A DNA stretch of 64,000 bases from Vulcanimicrobiota bacterium (lineage in GTDB: Bacteria; Vulcanimicrobiota; Vulcanimicrobiia; Vulcanimicrobiales; Vulcanimicrobiaceae): assembly GCA_003168375.1 (NCBI GenBank), contig PMSI01000005.1, forward strand, positions 62,001 through 126,000, in the 5' to 3' direction. This document shows positions 16,878 through 25,769 of the stretch, one piece after another (positions within the stretch are counted from its first letter, which is position 1; each line of letters begins with the position of its first letter). The position numbers and the translations under genes were made by a program. The notes below the pieces were generated by a model. It was not told the origin of the DNA. It saw only the letters and a list, made by a program, of their open reading frames with translations, and searched no databases.

Positions 16878-17722
16878 GCGCGACCGCCGGCTGGCCCAAG
16901 ATCGGGCTCGAGGACGATCCGTCGGACCTGCTGCGCAAGGCGTCGCGCGGCGCGAAGCTCGATCCGAACGCGCTGGGCCGCCGGACCGGGATCGAGCCCG
17001 CCGCGATCTCGGCGTGGCTGAAAGGGGACGGCGTCCCGACCGAGGATCAGGCGCGCTCGCTGGCCGGGGTGCTCAGCATCGATCCCGGCAAGTTCGCGGA
17101 CGCCGCCGCTCGACGCTGGTATCCCGGCGCGGAGCTGCCCCCGTACGTGCGGCACCATCCGCACGATCCGCACCCCTCGAACGGCTATCTGTTCTTTCTG
17201 GAAGACGGCAAGACGGCGGCGCTCGTCGACCCGGCCGGCTATCCGAAGACGCTGCTGAACGCGGTCAACGAAGGTCCGTACGCGCTGCGCTACATCCTGA
17301 TCACGCACAAGCACGCCGACCACTGCGACGCGACCGCCGACGTCGCGCGCGCATTTCCCAAAGCCGAGATCGTGATGCACCGTGCGGACGTGAAAGCGAT
17401 CGGCGATCTCGGCAAGCGCGCGATCCCGGTCGCCGACGGCGACGAGCTGCCGTTCGGCGACGAAGCGGCGATCCGCATGCTGCACACGCCGGGTCACACC
17501 GACGGTTCGTCGTGCTTCCTGTTCCGCTCGACGGTCTTCAGCGGCGACACCCTGTTCGCCGGCTCGGTCGGCGGCATCTTCGCCGACGTCTCGACCTATG
17601 AAGACCTGCTCGCCAGCGTCAGCTTAAAGTTGTTCTCACTCGACGACGACACGGTCGTCATGCCGGGCCACGGCCCGCCAACGACGATCGGCCAGGAAAA
17701 AGCCCACAACCCGTTTTTCTGA
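16874..17722 (+). CDS. metallo-beta-lactamase-fold hydrolase with N-terminal HTH
   Basis: A 282-residue protein. Residues 15-82 resemble an XRE-type helix-turn-helix (RRTGIEPAAISAWLKGDGVP). Residues 95-282 are a glyoxalase II-like metallo-beta-lactamase domain with the metal ligands THKHADHCD (144-152), HTPGHTDG, the bridging Asp in GDTLFAG, and MPGHGP. It probably hydrolyses a thioester or related substrate. The HTH may bind DNA or be a structural remnant. The start is the GTG that overlaps the stop of the PLDc_N gene. Confidence 0.85.
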   Translation: MSATAGWPKIGLEDDPSDLLRKASRGAKLDPNALGRRTGIEPAAISAWLKGDGVPTEDQARSLAGVLSIDPGKFADAAARRWYPGAELPPYVRHHPHDPHPSNGYLFFLEDGKTAALVDPAGYPKTLLNAVNEGPYALRYILITHKHADHCDATADVARAFPKAEIVMHRADVKAIGDLGKRAIPVADGDELPFGDEAAIRMLHTPGHTDGSSCFLFRSTVFSGDTLFAGSVGGIFADVSTYEDLLASVSLKLFSLDDDTVVMPGHGPPTTIGQEKAHNPFF

Positions 17723-17734
17723 CGCAAGAGCGTA

Positions 17735-18016
17735 CTATGCGGCCGGCTTCTCCCTTGCCGCGTCGCGCCTGAGACGGAGCTCACGCTCGATCGGCCACTC
17801 GCGAAATGCGAAGGTAAGCAGCATGAAAATGTTGAGCGGCGAAACGATCGTCAGCAGCGAGAGGGCGGGCGGATACCCTGCCTTCGCGGCGATGCGCCAA
17901 TTCGCGGTCACGACGATAGGAACCAACACCGCGATGGTGACGAGTGCCAGCCGCTTCTTGCGATTGGCTCCGCTATCCGATTCGTCTCCCACGATCACGC
18001 CTCCGTACGACACCAT
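17735..18016 (-). CDS. hypothetical two-helix membrane protein
   Basis: A 93-residue protein with two clear membrane segments (about residues 23-41 and 51-70), a basic cytoplasmic stretch NRKKR before the first and a charged tail REWPIERELRLRRDAAREK after the second. No known domain is recognisable. It stands alone, convergent with the metallo-beta-lactamase gene. Confidence 0.55.
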   Translation of the reverse strand: MVSYGGVIVGDESDSGANRKKRLALVTIAVLVPIVVTANWRIAAKAGYPPALSLLTIVSPLNIFMLLTFAFREWPIERELRLRRDAAREKPAA

Positions 18017-18055
18017 ATGCGGAATATCCGCAGATGTTTCAACCGAGCGGTCGGG

Positions 18056-18655
18056 TCAGAGGCCGGCTGCGAAGTTCGAGTAAACGGAAAGCGCCATTAT
18101 TGGCGAGGGCACGGTCTCGGTTCCCGGGAGGACCGAACCTTTGATGACCATGATCGCGACGACATTTCCGGTCTGCATCGCCCAGACGACGGCACCGTCC
18201 GCATCCACGAAACAGCGCGCGTACGTTTTCTTACAGGCTGCTCCGCGCGGTTGCGCGTTATATAGCTCCTCGGGCGAGCGGTCGGCCAACGCTTTCTGAC
18301 ACTTCGCAACAACCGTTCGGCAGCCGACCCGAGCCATGGTCGAACCGACTTTCCGATCGCTCATCGTCGCCGCGTTGAACAGCGCCACGGTCACGCTGCG
18401 GAAATGGGGCTGCCAATCCTTCGTGGTCGCGTGGACGTCTCTGGGGAAGTTCCCGAACACGCACAAGCTCTTCGGCGATCGAGAGGTCGTCATGAGCTGC
18501 ACCTGCTCGCCGACCGCGGTGCTCACCGCCGCCGCCGAGACCAGCTCGCACGCCGCCTTCGGCGCGGAGCCGAATGCCGGCGGCGACGCCCCGGCCATCA
18601 CCACGGCGAGCGCGGCGCCGACTATGAGGATCCCTCGGGAGGAAGAGCGCATCAT
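18056..18655 (-). CDS. hypothetical exported protein with paired cysteines
   Basis: A 199-residue protein with a signal peptide (MMRSSSRGILIVGAALAVVM and on, cleavage near AFGS). The mature part has several cysteines (ACELV, LCVFG, GCRTVVAKC, ACKKTYARC) that could form disulfides outside the membrane, and an overall pattern somewhat like DUF3558-type lipoproteins. I do not recognise the family firmly. No neighbour suggests a function. Confidence 0.6.
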   Translation of the reverse strand: MMRSSSRGILIVGAALAVVMAGASPPAFGSAPKAACELVSAAAVSTAVGEQVQLMTTSRSPKSLCVFGNFPRDVHATTKDWQPHFRSVTVALFNAATMSDRKVGSTMARVGCRTVVAKCQKALADRSPEELYNAQPRGAACKKTYARCFVDADGAVVWAMQTGNVVAIMVIKGSVLPGTETVPSPIMALSVYSNFAAGL

Positions 18656-18710
18656 TCAACGCCTCGATTCTCGACAGCGGCTTCTATCGGTTCGAACGAT
18701 TGACAACGGT

Positions 18711-18727
18711 TCGGCTCAGGATGACAA
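18711..18727. repeat. dispersed repeat copy over the pspA-like stop codon
   Basis: TCGGCTCAGGATGACAA repeats the CAGGCTCAGGATGACA copy at 13055-13070. Read on the minus strand it encodes the last residues and the stop (TGA at 18718-18716) of the PspA-like gene, so the repeat has set that protein's C-terminus. Confidence 0.55.
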
Positions 18728-19291
18728 GGATTGGGGTGGCAGTTCTTCGCGGTCGACCGAGGCGGTGATCGACGGTTTCGGCGGCGCGGCGTCCATTGCG
18801 ACGAGTTCGGCCAGTGCTGCGGCGCGGGCTTGCAGCGAGAGGGTGCGTTCGCGGGCGTCGTCGAGGAGGGTGCGAATCTCCGCGTGTTCGGCGGTGATCC
18901 CGGCGATCGCGCCGTGCGCGGCGATCCCGGCTTTCGCCGCGGCGACACGCGCGCGCGTGATGTCGCGTTCTGCGCGCAGCGCGTCGGCGCGACGGCGCAG
19001 TTCATTGGCGGTCGCGGCGAGCGTGTCCTCACGTCCCCGTAGCTCGTCGATCTCGGCACGGAACGCCTCGACCGCGTCCTTCTGCGCGCCGGTGCGCTCG
19101 TACGAGGTCAATTGCATCTCGAGGCGCTTGCGCGCGGTGAGGAGCTCGACGAGGTGCCCGCGCACCTCGTCGACGATCTCCAGCTGCGTGCGGTACGCGG
19201 CATCGACCGATGCGGCAGGGTCGTCGAGGCGGTCGAACTGCGAGCGCGCCTCTCCCTGGAGCAGCCGGACGATCCGCGTCCAGAGACTCAC
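18716..19291 (-). CDS. PspA/IM30-like coiled-coil protein
   Basis: A 191-residue, almost entirely helical protein. The N-terminus (MSLWTRIVRLLQGEARSQFD) matches the amphipathic membrane-binding start of PspA/IM30 (ESCRT-III-like) proteins. Residues 25-165 form a long coiled coil rich in Ala, Arg and Glu. PspA proteins bind stressed membranes. The gene is coupled to flotillin by an ATGA overlap. The last residues come from a dispersed repeat. It is somewhat shorter than typical PspA (about 220). Confidence 0.72.
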   Translation of the reverse strand: MSLWTRIVRLLQGEARSQFDRLDDPAASVDAAYRTQLEIVDEVRGHLVELLTARKRLEMQLTSYERTGAQKDAVEAFRAEIDELRGREDTLAATANELRRRADALRAERDITRARVAAAKAGIAAHGAIAGITAEHAEIRTLLDDARERTLSLQARAAALAELVAMDAAPPKPSITASVDREELPPQSLSS

Positions 19292-20739
19292 TTCTTCTCG
19301 ACCGGCGCCGCCGGGACGATCGTGCCGTTCGCGGCCGGCGGCGAGCTGAGGTCGGTGCCGGACTTCGTGCGTGCGAGCAGGTTGCGTGCGAGCTGCATCC
19401 CGGCCACGCCCTGGGTGAGCACCTTGCCCAGCATCTCCGAGATGCCGTCGGCGCCGTTCATCACGATCATCTGATCGATGTTGTTGAACGCTTTCGCGCC
19501 GGCTTCGACGATCTGCGGCCAGTGCTCGGCGAGCTGCTGCGCGATGACCGCTTCCTGATTCTGGGCGAGCGCGTCGGAACGCGCCTTGATCGCGGACGCT
19601 TCCGCCAAGCCCTTCGCGCTGATCGCGTCGCCTTCGGCGATACCGCGCGCGCGAATCGCGGCGCCTTCCGCCTCACCGATCATCTTCGTGCGCTGCGATT
19701 CGGCATCGGCGGCAAGTTTGACCCGCGTCGCGTCGGCTTGTGCCTGCAACTCGATCTGCCGTGCGCGCGCCTCGGATCCGGCGATGTCGGCGTCGCGCTG
19801 CGCGGTCGCCAGCGTCGTCTTCTCGTAGGCGGCGGCATCGGCCGGACGCCGGACGGTGACCAGCAGCTCCGACTCCTTCTTGTGCGCGTCGAGCTCGACG
19901 ATCTTGGTCTCCTCGACGACGACCTGCTGGCGCGCGACCGCGTCGGCGAGCGGGCCCGATTGTTTCGCTTGCGCCGCGGCCCGGTCGACCTCGGCCTGAT
20001 AGCCGGCCTGTTTGATCTTGCTGTCGCGCTGCGCCTGCGCCTTGAGCGCGGCGGCTTCTTGTTCGCGCTGCGTCGCCTCTTGGTCGGACTGCGCCTGCGC
20101 GATGCGCGCGTCGCGCTGCACGGCCGCCGTATGCGGCTTCGCCAAATTGTCGATGTAGCCGCTCGGGTCGTCGATTTCCTGAATCTGCAGCGAGTCGACG
20201 ATCAGCCCCAGCTTCTCCATCTCGGTTCCGGATGCACCGCGCGTCGCTTCGGTCAGCTTGTCGCGCTCGCGGATCAGATCCTCGACGGTGAGCGAGCCGC
20301 AGATCGCGCGCAGATGACCGGCGAAGACCTGCTGGATCCGCGCGTCCATGCGATCCTGCTGATCGAGGAAACGCCGCGCTGCGTTCGCGATCGACGCAAA
20401 GTCGTCACCGACTTTGTAGATCACCACGCCCTTGATGTGGACCGGGATGCCCTGCTGCGTCACGCAGGCGATGACGAGCTCCGACTCGCGCAGATCGAGC
20501 GAAAGCCGGCGCACGACCTGCACGCCAGGGATCACCAGCGTGCCGCGCCCCGTCACGATCTTGAAGCCGAGCGACTCGCCCGTCGCCTCGTTCGGCTTGT
20601 GGTGGAGACCCGAGATGATCAGTGCTTCGTTCGGCTCGGCCACGCGCCACATCGCTCGAAAGATCACCACGAGCACGACGAACGCGACGACGACCAAACC
20701 CGCGATCACCGCAACCGAGAAACCGATGGTGGATTCCAC
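19288..20739 (-). CDS. flotillin-like SPFH-domain membrane protein
   Basis: A 483-residue flotillin (FloT/YqiK type). A single membrane anchor at about residues 8-29 is followed by an SPFH domain (EALIISGLHHKPN to about residue 200) and a long Ala/Glu-rich coiled coil (about 215-420, for example DREAQRDSKIKQAGYQAEV-like repeats). Flotillins scaffold membrane microdomains and affect fluidity and protein assembly. Here it lies between an NfeD-like gene and a PspA-like gene, a recurring membrane-integrity set. Confidence 0.9.
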   Translation of the reverse strand: MESTIGFSVAVIAGLVVVAFVVLVVIFRAMWRVAEPNEALIISGLHHKPNEATGESLGFKIVTGRGTLVIPGVQVVRRLSLDLRESELVIACVTQQGIPVHIKGVVIYKVGDDFASIANAARRFLDQQDRMDARIQQVFAGHLRAICGSLTVEDLIRERDKLTEATRGASGTEMEKLGLIVDSLQIQEIDDPSGYIDNLAKPHTAAVQRDARIAQAQSDQEATQREQEAAALKAQAQRDSKIKQAGYQAEVDRAAAQAKQSGPLADAVARQQVVVEETKIVELDAHKKESELLVTVRRPADAAAYEKTTLATAQRDADIAGSEARARQIELQAQADATRVKLAADAESQRTKMIGEAEGAAIRARGIAEGDAISAKGLAEASAIKARSDALAQNQEAVIAQQLAEHWPQIVEAGAKAFNNIDQMIVMNGADGISEMLGKVLTQGVAGMQLARNLLARTKSGTDLSSPPAANGTIVPAAPVEKK

Positions 20740-20763
20740 GTATTTCCTCCCGCGCCGGGCGTC

Positions 20764-20985
20764 TTACGCCTCGGCGACGATTACCGTCCGCGGCGGATAG
20801 TACTCGACGACCACGACGCGGGTGCCGACCGGGATGGTCTTGGGGTCGCAGGGGTGGGCGTGGAAATGTTCGCTCCCGCCCCGCACCGCGAGCATGACTT
20901 CGCCGACCCGTCCAGGACCGACGGTCCCCGTCACGCGCCCGACCTTCCCGACGACCTCGTCCGTGATGGCTTCCAGCCTTTCCAC
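20764..20985 (-). CDS. NfeD-like OB-fold protein
   Basis: A 73-residue protein read from a GTG at 20985. VGKVGRVTGTVGPGRVGEVM and TRVVVVEYYPPRTVIVAEA give the five-strand pattern of the NfeD C-terminal OB domain, without the membrane part seen in longer NfeD proteins. It lies 24 bases upstream of flotillin, the usual NfeD-flotillin partnership. A longer version starting at 21081 would overlap the upstream gene and has non-coding character, so I prefer the GTG. Confidence 0.65.
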   Translation of the reverse strand: MERLEAITDEVVGKVGRVTGTVGPGRVGEVMLAVRGGSEHFHAHPCDPKTIPVGTRVVVVEYYPPRTVIVAEA

Positions 20986-21022
20986 CGTTGACGCCCGTCC
21001 GTACCGGGCGGGCCCTGGGAAG

Positions 21023-22603
21023 TTACGCCGGGCTGGGCCGGAACCCCCCGATCTTGACGCTCGCGCTCGCGCCGTCCCCATCGACCCGAATCGTCGGCTC
21101 GCTCGGTGCCGCCGACTGCGGGATCACCTGGAACTCGATCACCTTCACGCCCGACGCCGGGAGCGCCACGATCGTGCGAAACGGCGCACACTGGCGGTCG
21201 CTGCAGAACGATGCCACCCAGTGCTTCGGCAAGCCGCCGGCGGCGAGCGCGACCGTTTTGCCCGGGGTCCCCGCGACGACGAGACGATACTTGTAGGTGC
21301 TCGCCACCGAGCCGGGCAGGTCCGGCCCGGTCCAGAGCGCCAGCGAGATCGCGGTCTTGCCGGCCGGGTGCGCGACGTCGAGCGCGACGGTCGCCTCCTG
21401 CGCTTCCTCGAGGTACATCGCGTAGCGCGCGTCGGTCTTCGGAAGCTTCGCCGTCCACGCCGAGGTTTGTGCGAACGCGGCGCGCGCCTTCTCCGGCTCG
21501 CCGGCTTTCACGTACATGCGGCCTTCGTACAGGTGAGCCCAGGCCAGCTTGCGGATACGTTTGGGATCGGTGGGCTTGGCCTTTACGGCGGCGCGCGCGG
21601 TTCCGATCGCCTGTGCGAACGCAACCGCAGCGTCGTTGAAGTGCTTCGCGTCACCGGCACTGACCCCGAGCGAAACCAGGTTGTCGACGCTGGGATCGAT
21701 CTTCGCGATCTTGTTGTAGACGTCGGTGGCGCGCACGTCGTCGCCGCTCGCGTGCAGTGCCGTCGCGTAGCCGCCGAGCAGATCCTCGTCGTCGGGGGCC
21801 AGCGCCAGACCGCGCTCGTAGGCGGCCAGCGCCTGCGGCCACTCCTCGCGCGTATAGGCCGCGTCGCCCTGGAGCTGCGCGAGCAGCACTTTGCTCTCGT
21901 CGGTCTCGGCGACGGGATCGAGCAGCGCGATCTCGGTGTCGCGGAGCGCGTTCTCTTCGGATTGGGTGCGCAGATAGTCGGTGTCGCCCTCGACGGCGTC
22001 GGCGGCCTCGATCGCCATCAGCACCGTCTTCGCCACGCGACGGATCGTCGCCGCGTCGCCGTCGAACGCAAACTTCGCCGGATCGAGGAGCGCGTCGATC
22101 TTCTTCTGCGCGTCGGTTGCGAGCACGCCGTTGCGTCCGGCGCGCGCGTCGCCGACGAAACCTGCCAGAATCTGCGGGGTGACGTTGCCGACGTAGCGAG
22201 CGCGCAGTATGCCGTCCGGCGAGATCACGAACGTCGTCGGAAAGGCCCGCACGTCGTACGCTTTCGAAAACGCTTTGTCGCCGTCGATCGCCTGCGCGTA
22301 CGGCATTGCTTTCGCGGCGACGAACGCGCGCACGATCGGCGCCGCCTCGGTCGAGTCGACGCCGAGGAACACGACGTCACCCTTGCCGCTCAGCTTCTTC
22401 GCCGACGCGATCAAGTCTGGGGTCTCTTCGCGGCACGGCGGACACCACGTCGCCCAGTCGTTCAGCACCAGCGTCTTGCCGCGAAAGTCGGCCAGTGTGA
22501 CGTGCTTGCCGTCGAGCGTGGTCAGGTGGAAGTCCGGCGCCGGCGAACCGACCTGCGGCCCGGTGAGGGCGAGCGCGGTCGCGGCGATGATCGCGTGCAG
22601 CAT
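21023..22603 (-). CDS. TlpA-like thioredoxin domain with TPR region, copy 1
   Basis: A 526-residue exported thiol-redox protein. After a short hydrophobic start, residues 18-135 are a TlpA/ResA-type domain with the active site WCPPC (Cys54/Cys57). Residues 210-370 contain TPR-like helical pairs (WPQALAAYERGLALAPDDED). The last 120 residues form a beta-rich domain shared with the next gene (TGPDLPGS, GGLPKHWVASFCSDRQCAPF). It is a paralogue of the gene at 22611, seven bases upstream. Reduction or maturation of exported cytochrome or copper proteins is a possible role. Confidence 0.85.
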   Translation of the reverse strand: MLHAIIAATALALTGPQVGSPAPDFHLTTLDGKHVTLADFRGKTLVLNDWATWCPPCREETPDLIASAKKLSGKGDVVFLGVDSTEAAPIVRAFVAAKAMPYAQAIDGDKAFSKAYDVRAFPTTFVISPDGILRARYVGNVTPQILAGFVGDARAGRNGVLATDAQKKIDALLDPAKFAFDGDAATIRRVAKTVLMAIEAADAVEGDTDYLRTQSEENALRDTEIALLDPVAETDESKVLLAQLQGDAAYTREEWPQALAAYERGLALAPDDEDLLGGYATALHASGDDVRATDVYNKIAKIDPSVDNLVSLGVSAGDAKHFNDAAVAFAQAIGTARAAVKAKPTDPKRIRKLAWAHLYEGRMYVKAGEPEKARAAFAQTSAWTAKLPKTDARYAMYLEEAQEATVALDVAHPAGKTAISLALWTGPDLPGSVASTYKYRLVVAGTPGKTVALAAGGLPKHWVASFCSDRQCAPFRTIVALPASGVKVIEFQVIPQSAAPSEPTIRVDGDGASASVKIGGFRPSPA

Positions 22604-22610
22604 GTGTTCC

Positions 22611-24227
22611 TTAAACGTTGGCGACGGTGCCGACCGTCGCGACGGTCCGTCCGCCGCTCGCGGCGTCGATGCGAACGTTGACCGGTCCCTTGTGCTCGGT
22701 GGTCGGGACGACCTGGAACTCGACGACCTTGACGCCGTTCGCCGGGACGACGATCGCGCTGCGGAACGGCGCGCAGACCCGGTCGGTGCAGAACGATCCG
22801 ATCCAGTGCTGCGGGAGGCCGCCCACCGTCAGCGTCAGCTTCGCACCGGGAACCCCGGTGACGACGAGACGGTACTTGAACGTGCTCTCGATCGAGCCCG
22901 GGAGATCGGGACCGGTCCAGGGCGCGAGCGAGAGCGCGGGGCGCGCACCGCGGACAATATCGAGCGCGACCGCGCCTTCCTGCGCCTGCTCCGCGTACCA
23001 CGCGCGGTGCGGATCGTTCTTCGGGATCGTCGCCGCTGCGGCCGCGGCGCGCGCGAACGCGGCGCGCGCCTTGTCGCGGTTGCCCACGCTCGTCTCCATG
23101 CGCCCGTAGTAGAGGTTGCTCCACGCGAGCCGTACGGGATTCCCCGCCGCGAGCGTGAGCGCGCGCTCGAAGCTCGCCTCGCCTTTCGCAACGTCGCCGG
23201 CTTTCGCCAGCGCACGGCCGAGCGTCACGTAAGCGGAATACGACGGCTCGCGCTCGGCGATCTGCGCGTCGATCGCGGCGACGCGCGCGTCGTCGCCGAG
23301 ATGCGAGACGGCGTACGCCTGACCGTGGAGCGCGTCCGAGTCGCCCGGAGCGTGCTTCAACGCTTCGGCGTAGTCAGCGTCGGCGTCGGCCCACCTTCCG
23401 AGCGCGGCCGCTTCGTCGCCGCGCAACCGCGCGAGCAGCGCCAAGTCGGCGTCCGCCGCCGCGACCGGCGCCAGCGCCGCGATCACGGCGGCGCGCAGGG
23501 TTTGCTGTTCGGACTGGGTCTTGATGAGGTCGTGATCGCGCGCGAGGTCGTTCATCGCGTCGTCCTGCAGATCGTCCGCCTTGGTGATCGCGGCGACTGC
23601 CCTGAGCGCGGTCGCTCGGATCGACGGAGCGTCGCCCGCGAACGAATACTGCGCCGGATCGAGGAGCGCGTCGAGCTGCGTTTGGAATGCCGTGCTCAGC
23701 GGAGCGCTCGTGCCGTGCTGCGCAGCGACGATGTAGGCATGCAGCTGCGCGCGCGGCAGAATGTTGTCGGCGTGACGCGCGCGCAGCACGCCGTCCGGCC
23801 CGATGATAAGGGTCGTCGGATAGTTGCGGATATCGTACGCCTTCGCGAACGCGCTCGTGCCGGTCGTGACCGCTTGCACGTACGGGACGCCCTTGGCGGC
23901 GACGAACGCCCGCACTACCTCCGCCGTCTCGGTCGTGTCGACGCCAAGGAACGCGACCCCGCGCGCTACGTCGGCCTTCGCTTCAGCAACGAGATCCGGC
24001 GTCTCCAGCCGGCACGGCGGACACCACGACCCCCACACGTTGACGACCAGCGTTTTCCCGCGATAGTCCGCCAGGCGCACGGTCTTGCCGGTGGTCGTCG
24101 CCAGGGTGAACGCCGGAGCCGACTGCCCCACGACCGGCCCGGGCAGTTGCGCGGCCGCCGGCCGCGGAGCGAGGCCGAGGCCGAAGCCGAACGCGCAGGC
24201 GAGCAGCCACGCTGCGAGTCGCTTCAT
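22611..24227 (-). CDS. TlpA-like thioredoxin domain with TPR region, copy 2
   Basis: A 538-residue paralogue of the downstream gene with the same three-part layout. It has a signal peptide to about residue 27, a TlpA domain with SWCPPC (Cys69/Cys72), TPR-like repeats (about 225-390) and the shared C-terminal domain (TGPDLPGSIESTFKYRLVV, GGLPQHWIGSFCTDRVCAPF). The C-terminal domain keeps two conserved Cys in the SFC...VCAPF segment, possibly a second redox or metal site. It lies between cytochrome P460 and copy 1, suggesting a cytochrome-linked role. Confidence 0.85.
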   Translation of the reverse strand: MKRLAAWLLACAFGFGLGLAPRPAAAQLPGPVVGQSAPAFTLATTTGKTVRLADYRGKTLVVNVWGSWCPPCRLETPDLVAEAKADVARGVAFLGVDTTETAEVVRAFVAAKGVPYVQAVTTGTSAFAKAYDIRNYPTTLIIGPDGVLRARHADNILPRAQLHAYIVAAQHGTSAPLSTAFQTQLDALLDPAQYSFAGDAPSIRATALRAVAAITKADDLQDDAMNDLARDHDLIKTQSEQQTLRAAVIAALAPVAAADADLALLARLRGDEAAALGRWADADADYAEALKHAPGDSDALHGQAYAVSHLGDDARVAAIDAQIAEREPSYSAYVTLGRALAKAGDVAKGEASFERALTLAAGNPVRLAWSNLYYGRMETSVGNRDKARAAFARAAAAAATIPKNDPHRAWYAEQAQEGAVALDIVRGARPALSLAPWTGPDLPGSIESTFKYRLVVTGVPGAKLTLTVGGLPQHWIGSFCTDRVCAPFRSAIVVPANGVKVVEFQVVPTTEHKGPVNVRIDAASGGRTVATVGTVANV

Positions 24228-24265
24228 ACGTTCTTGGGACGCCCTCCCTCAAACGGAAGTTGCGC

Positions 24266-24916
24266 CTATTTCGCGTAGTTGGGTTTGACCGTTCCTTTTG
24301 CTTTCGCGATTGCGAAGAGCGTTGGGTAGAACTGGGTGAACGAGTCGTCGACGGCACCGTGGTCGGCGTGGCACTGTAGGCAGTTCTTCGCGGGCTCCGG
24401 CTGCGGCAGGGTGGGACGCCAGGCGCCGTTGTTCTGCTCGAAGTTGAACCATGCCCATTTCGAAGGATATCGCGCGTCGTCTCGCATCTCCATCCGCATC
24501 GCGACGATATCGCCCTGGTAGAGCCCGCCCGGCGCCAAGAACTTCGACTGCCGTGCGACGCTCGTCCGGACTTCGAGAACGAACATCGTCTTGTCCGGCC
24601 AATGCCCGGTCTGAACGAACGCCCGATACGCCTCCGGAGTAACGAACACGTTTTGAAAAGCCGGCTTCTGATCGGCGGTCTTCGCCGGCGGAAGGTGCGC
24701 GCGCGCGAGCGTCGTCAGCTTCGCCTCCTCGTCGGGATACGACAGCGCCAGCGACGCGCTCGCGTACACCCAGCTGCGGTAATCCGGCGGGACCGTCACG
24801 ACCGGCCCGGGCACCGCAGCGGCCGGCGCGGCGAACGCCGGCGGCGGCTGCGCCCGCGATCCCAGCGCGACGAGAACCAGCACGAGAACGATCGGCCACC
24901 ACCGCATAGTATGCAC
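24266..24916 (-). CDS. cytochrome P460-family c-type haem protein
   Basis: A 216-residue exported protein with an N-terminal signal (IVLVLVLVALGS) and one c-type haem site, CLQCH (Cys179, Cys182, His183), followed by ADHGAVDDSFTQFYP, the classic end of the cytochrome P460 family. Cytochromes P460 oxidise hydroxylamine or NO-type substrates, but many family members are uncharacterised. Co-orientation with two TlpA-like genes suggests those help keep its haem-site cysteines reduced. Confidence 0.85.
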   Translation of the reverse strand: MHTMRWWPIVLVLVLVALGSRAQPPPAFAAPAAAVPGPVVTVPPDYRSWVYASASLALSYPDEEAKLTTLARAHLPPAKTADQKPAFQNVFVTPEAYRAFVQTGHWPDKTMFVLEVRTSVARQSKFLAPGGLYQGDIVAMRMEMRDDARYPSKWAWFNFEQNNGAWRPTLPQPEPAKNCLQCHADHGAVDDSFTQFYPTLFAIAKAKGTVKPNYAK

Positions 24917-24998
24917 CCCTTTTACGGTCGAGCGAATTCCGATCTCAGCTACGCTGCGCGGCCGGGTCCCCCCTGGCGAGGCCCGCCGGCCGAGGCGA

Positions 24999-25769
24999 TC
25001 AGGTCCGCAGCTTGTAGCCGGCAGCGGTCATCCCCAGGGCGACCGCGAACGCCGCGGCGGCGAACAGCGTGACGACCGAGAGGGAGAGCCACAGCGAGAC
25101 GTCGCCGGTGCCGATGTAGCTGTTGCGAAAGACGTCGATCATGTAGAACATCGGGTTCACCAGCGAGATCTTCTGGAGCACCGGCGGGAGCATCTGGAGC
25201 GAGGTGAACACGCCGCCGACGAAGACGAGCGGGGTGATGAAAAACGTCGTCAGCACTGCGATGTGGTCGAACTTCTCGGCCATCAGCCCAAAGATGATCC
25301 CGAGCGAGGAGAACAGCACCGCTACCAGCACGATCGTGAGCAGGTAGAGGCCCCAGTTCGTCGGGTAGGCGTGAACGAGCAGCGCGCCGAGCCCCGTGAT
25401 CAGCAGCGCGATGAAAACCGCGCGCACGACACCGGCTACGACGTACCCGAGGACCATCTCGATCGCCGAGAGCGGTGCGATCAGCAGTTCCTGGATCGAG
25501 TTCATGAAGCGCCCTTGGAACACCGACGAGGAGCTCTCGCTGTACGTCTGGTCGATCAGCTGCAGCATGATGAGTCCGGGTATCAGGAACTGCGCGTACG
25601 GGACGCCGTTCACGTTGTTGTTGAACCGGCTGCCGAGGCCGAAGCCGAAGACGAACACGTACAGCAGCGTCTGGATCACCGGCGGCCAGATGACCTGGTT
25701 GATGATCGAGAACGTGCGCACCATCTCGCGCTTGACCAGCGTCTGGAACCCGACGGCGTTCGCGATCAT
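24999..25769 (-). CDS. ABC-2 type transporter permease
   Basis: A 256-residue membrane protein with six hydrophobic segments and the family motif NSIQELLIAPLS followed by the late block PLVFVGGVFTSLQMLP and NPMFYMIDVFR. It is the membrane half of an exporter with the ATPase at 25766-26491, to which it is coupled by an ATGA overlap. The substrate class (drug, polysaccharide or lipid) cannot be read from sequence. Confidence 0.93.
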   Translation of the reverse strand: MIANAVGFQTLVKREMVRTFSIINQVIWPPVIQTLLYVFVFGFGLGSRFNNNVNGVPYAQFLIPGLIMLQLIDQTYSESSSSVFQGRFMNSIQELLIAPLSAIEMVLGYVVAGVVRAVFIALLITGLGALLVHAYPTNWGLYLLTIVLVAVLFSSLGIIFGLMAEKFDHIAVLTTFFITPLVFVGGVFTSLQMLPPVLQKISLVNPMFYMIDVFRNSYIGTGDVSLWLSLSVVTLFAAAAFAVALGMTAAGYKLRT

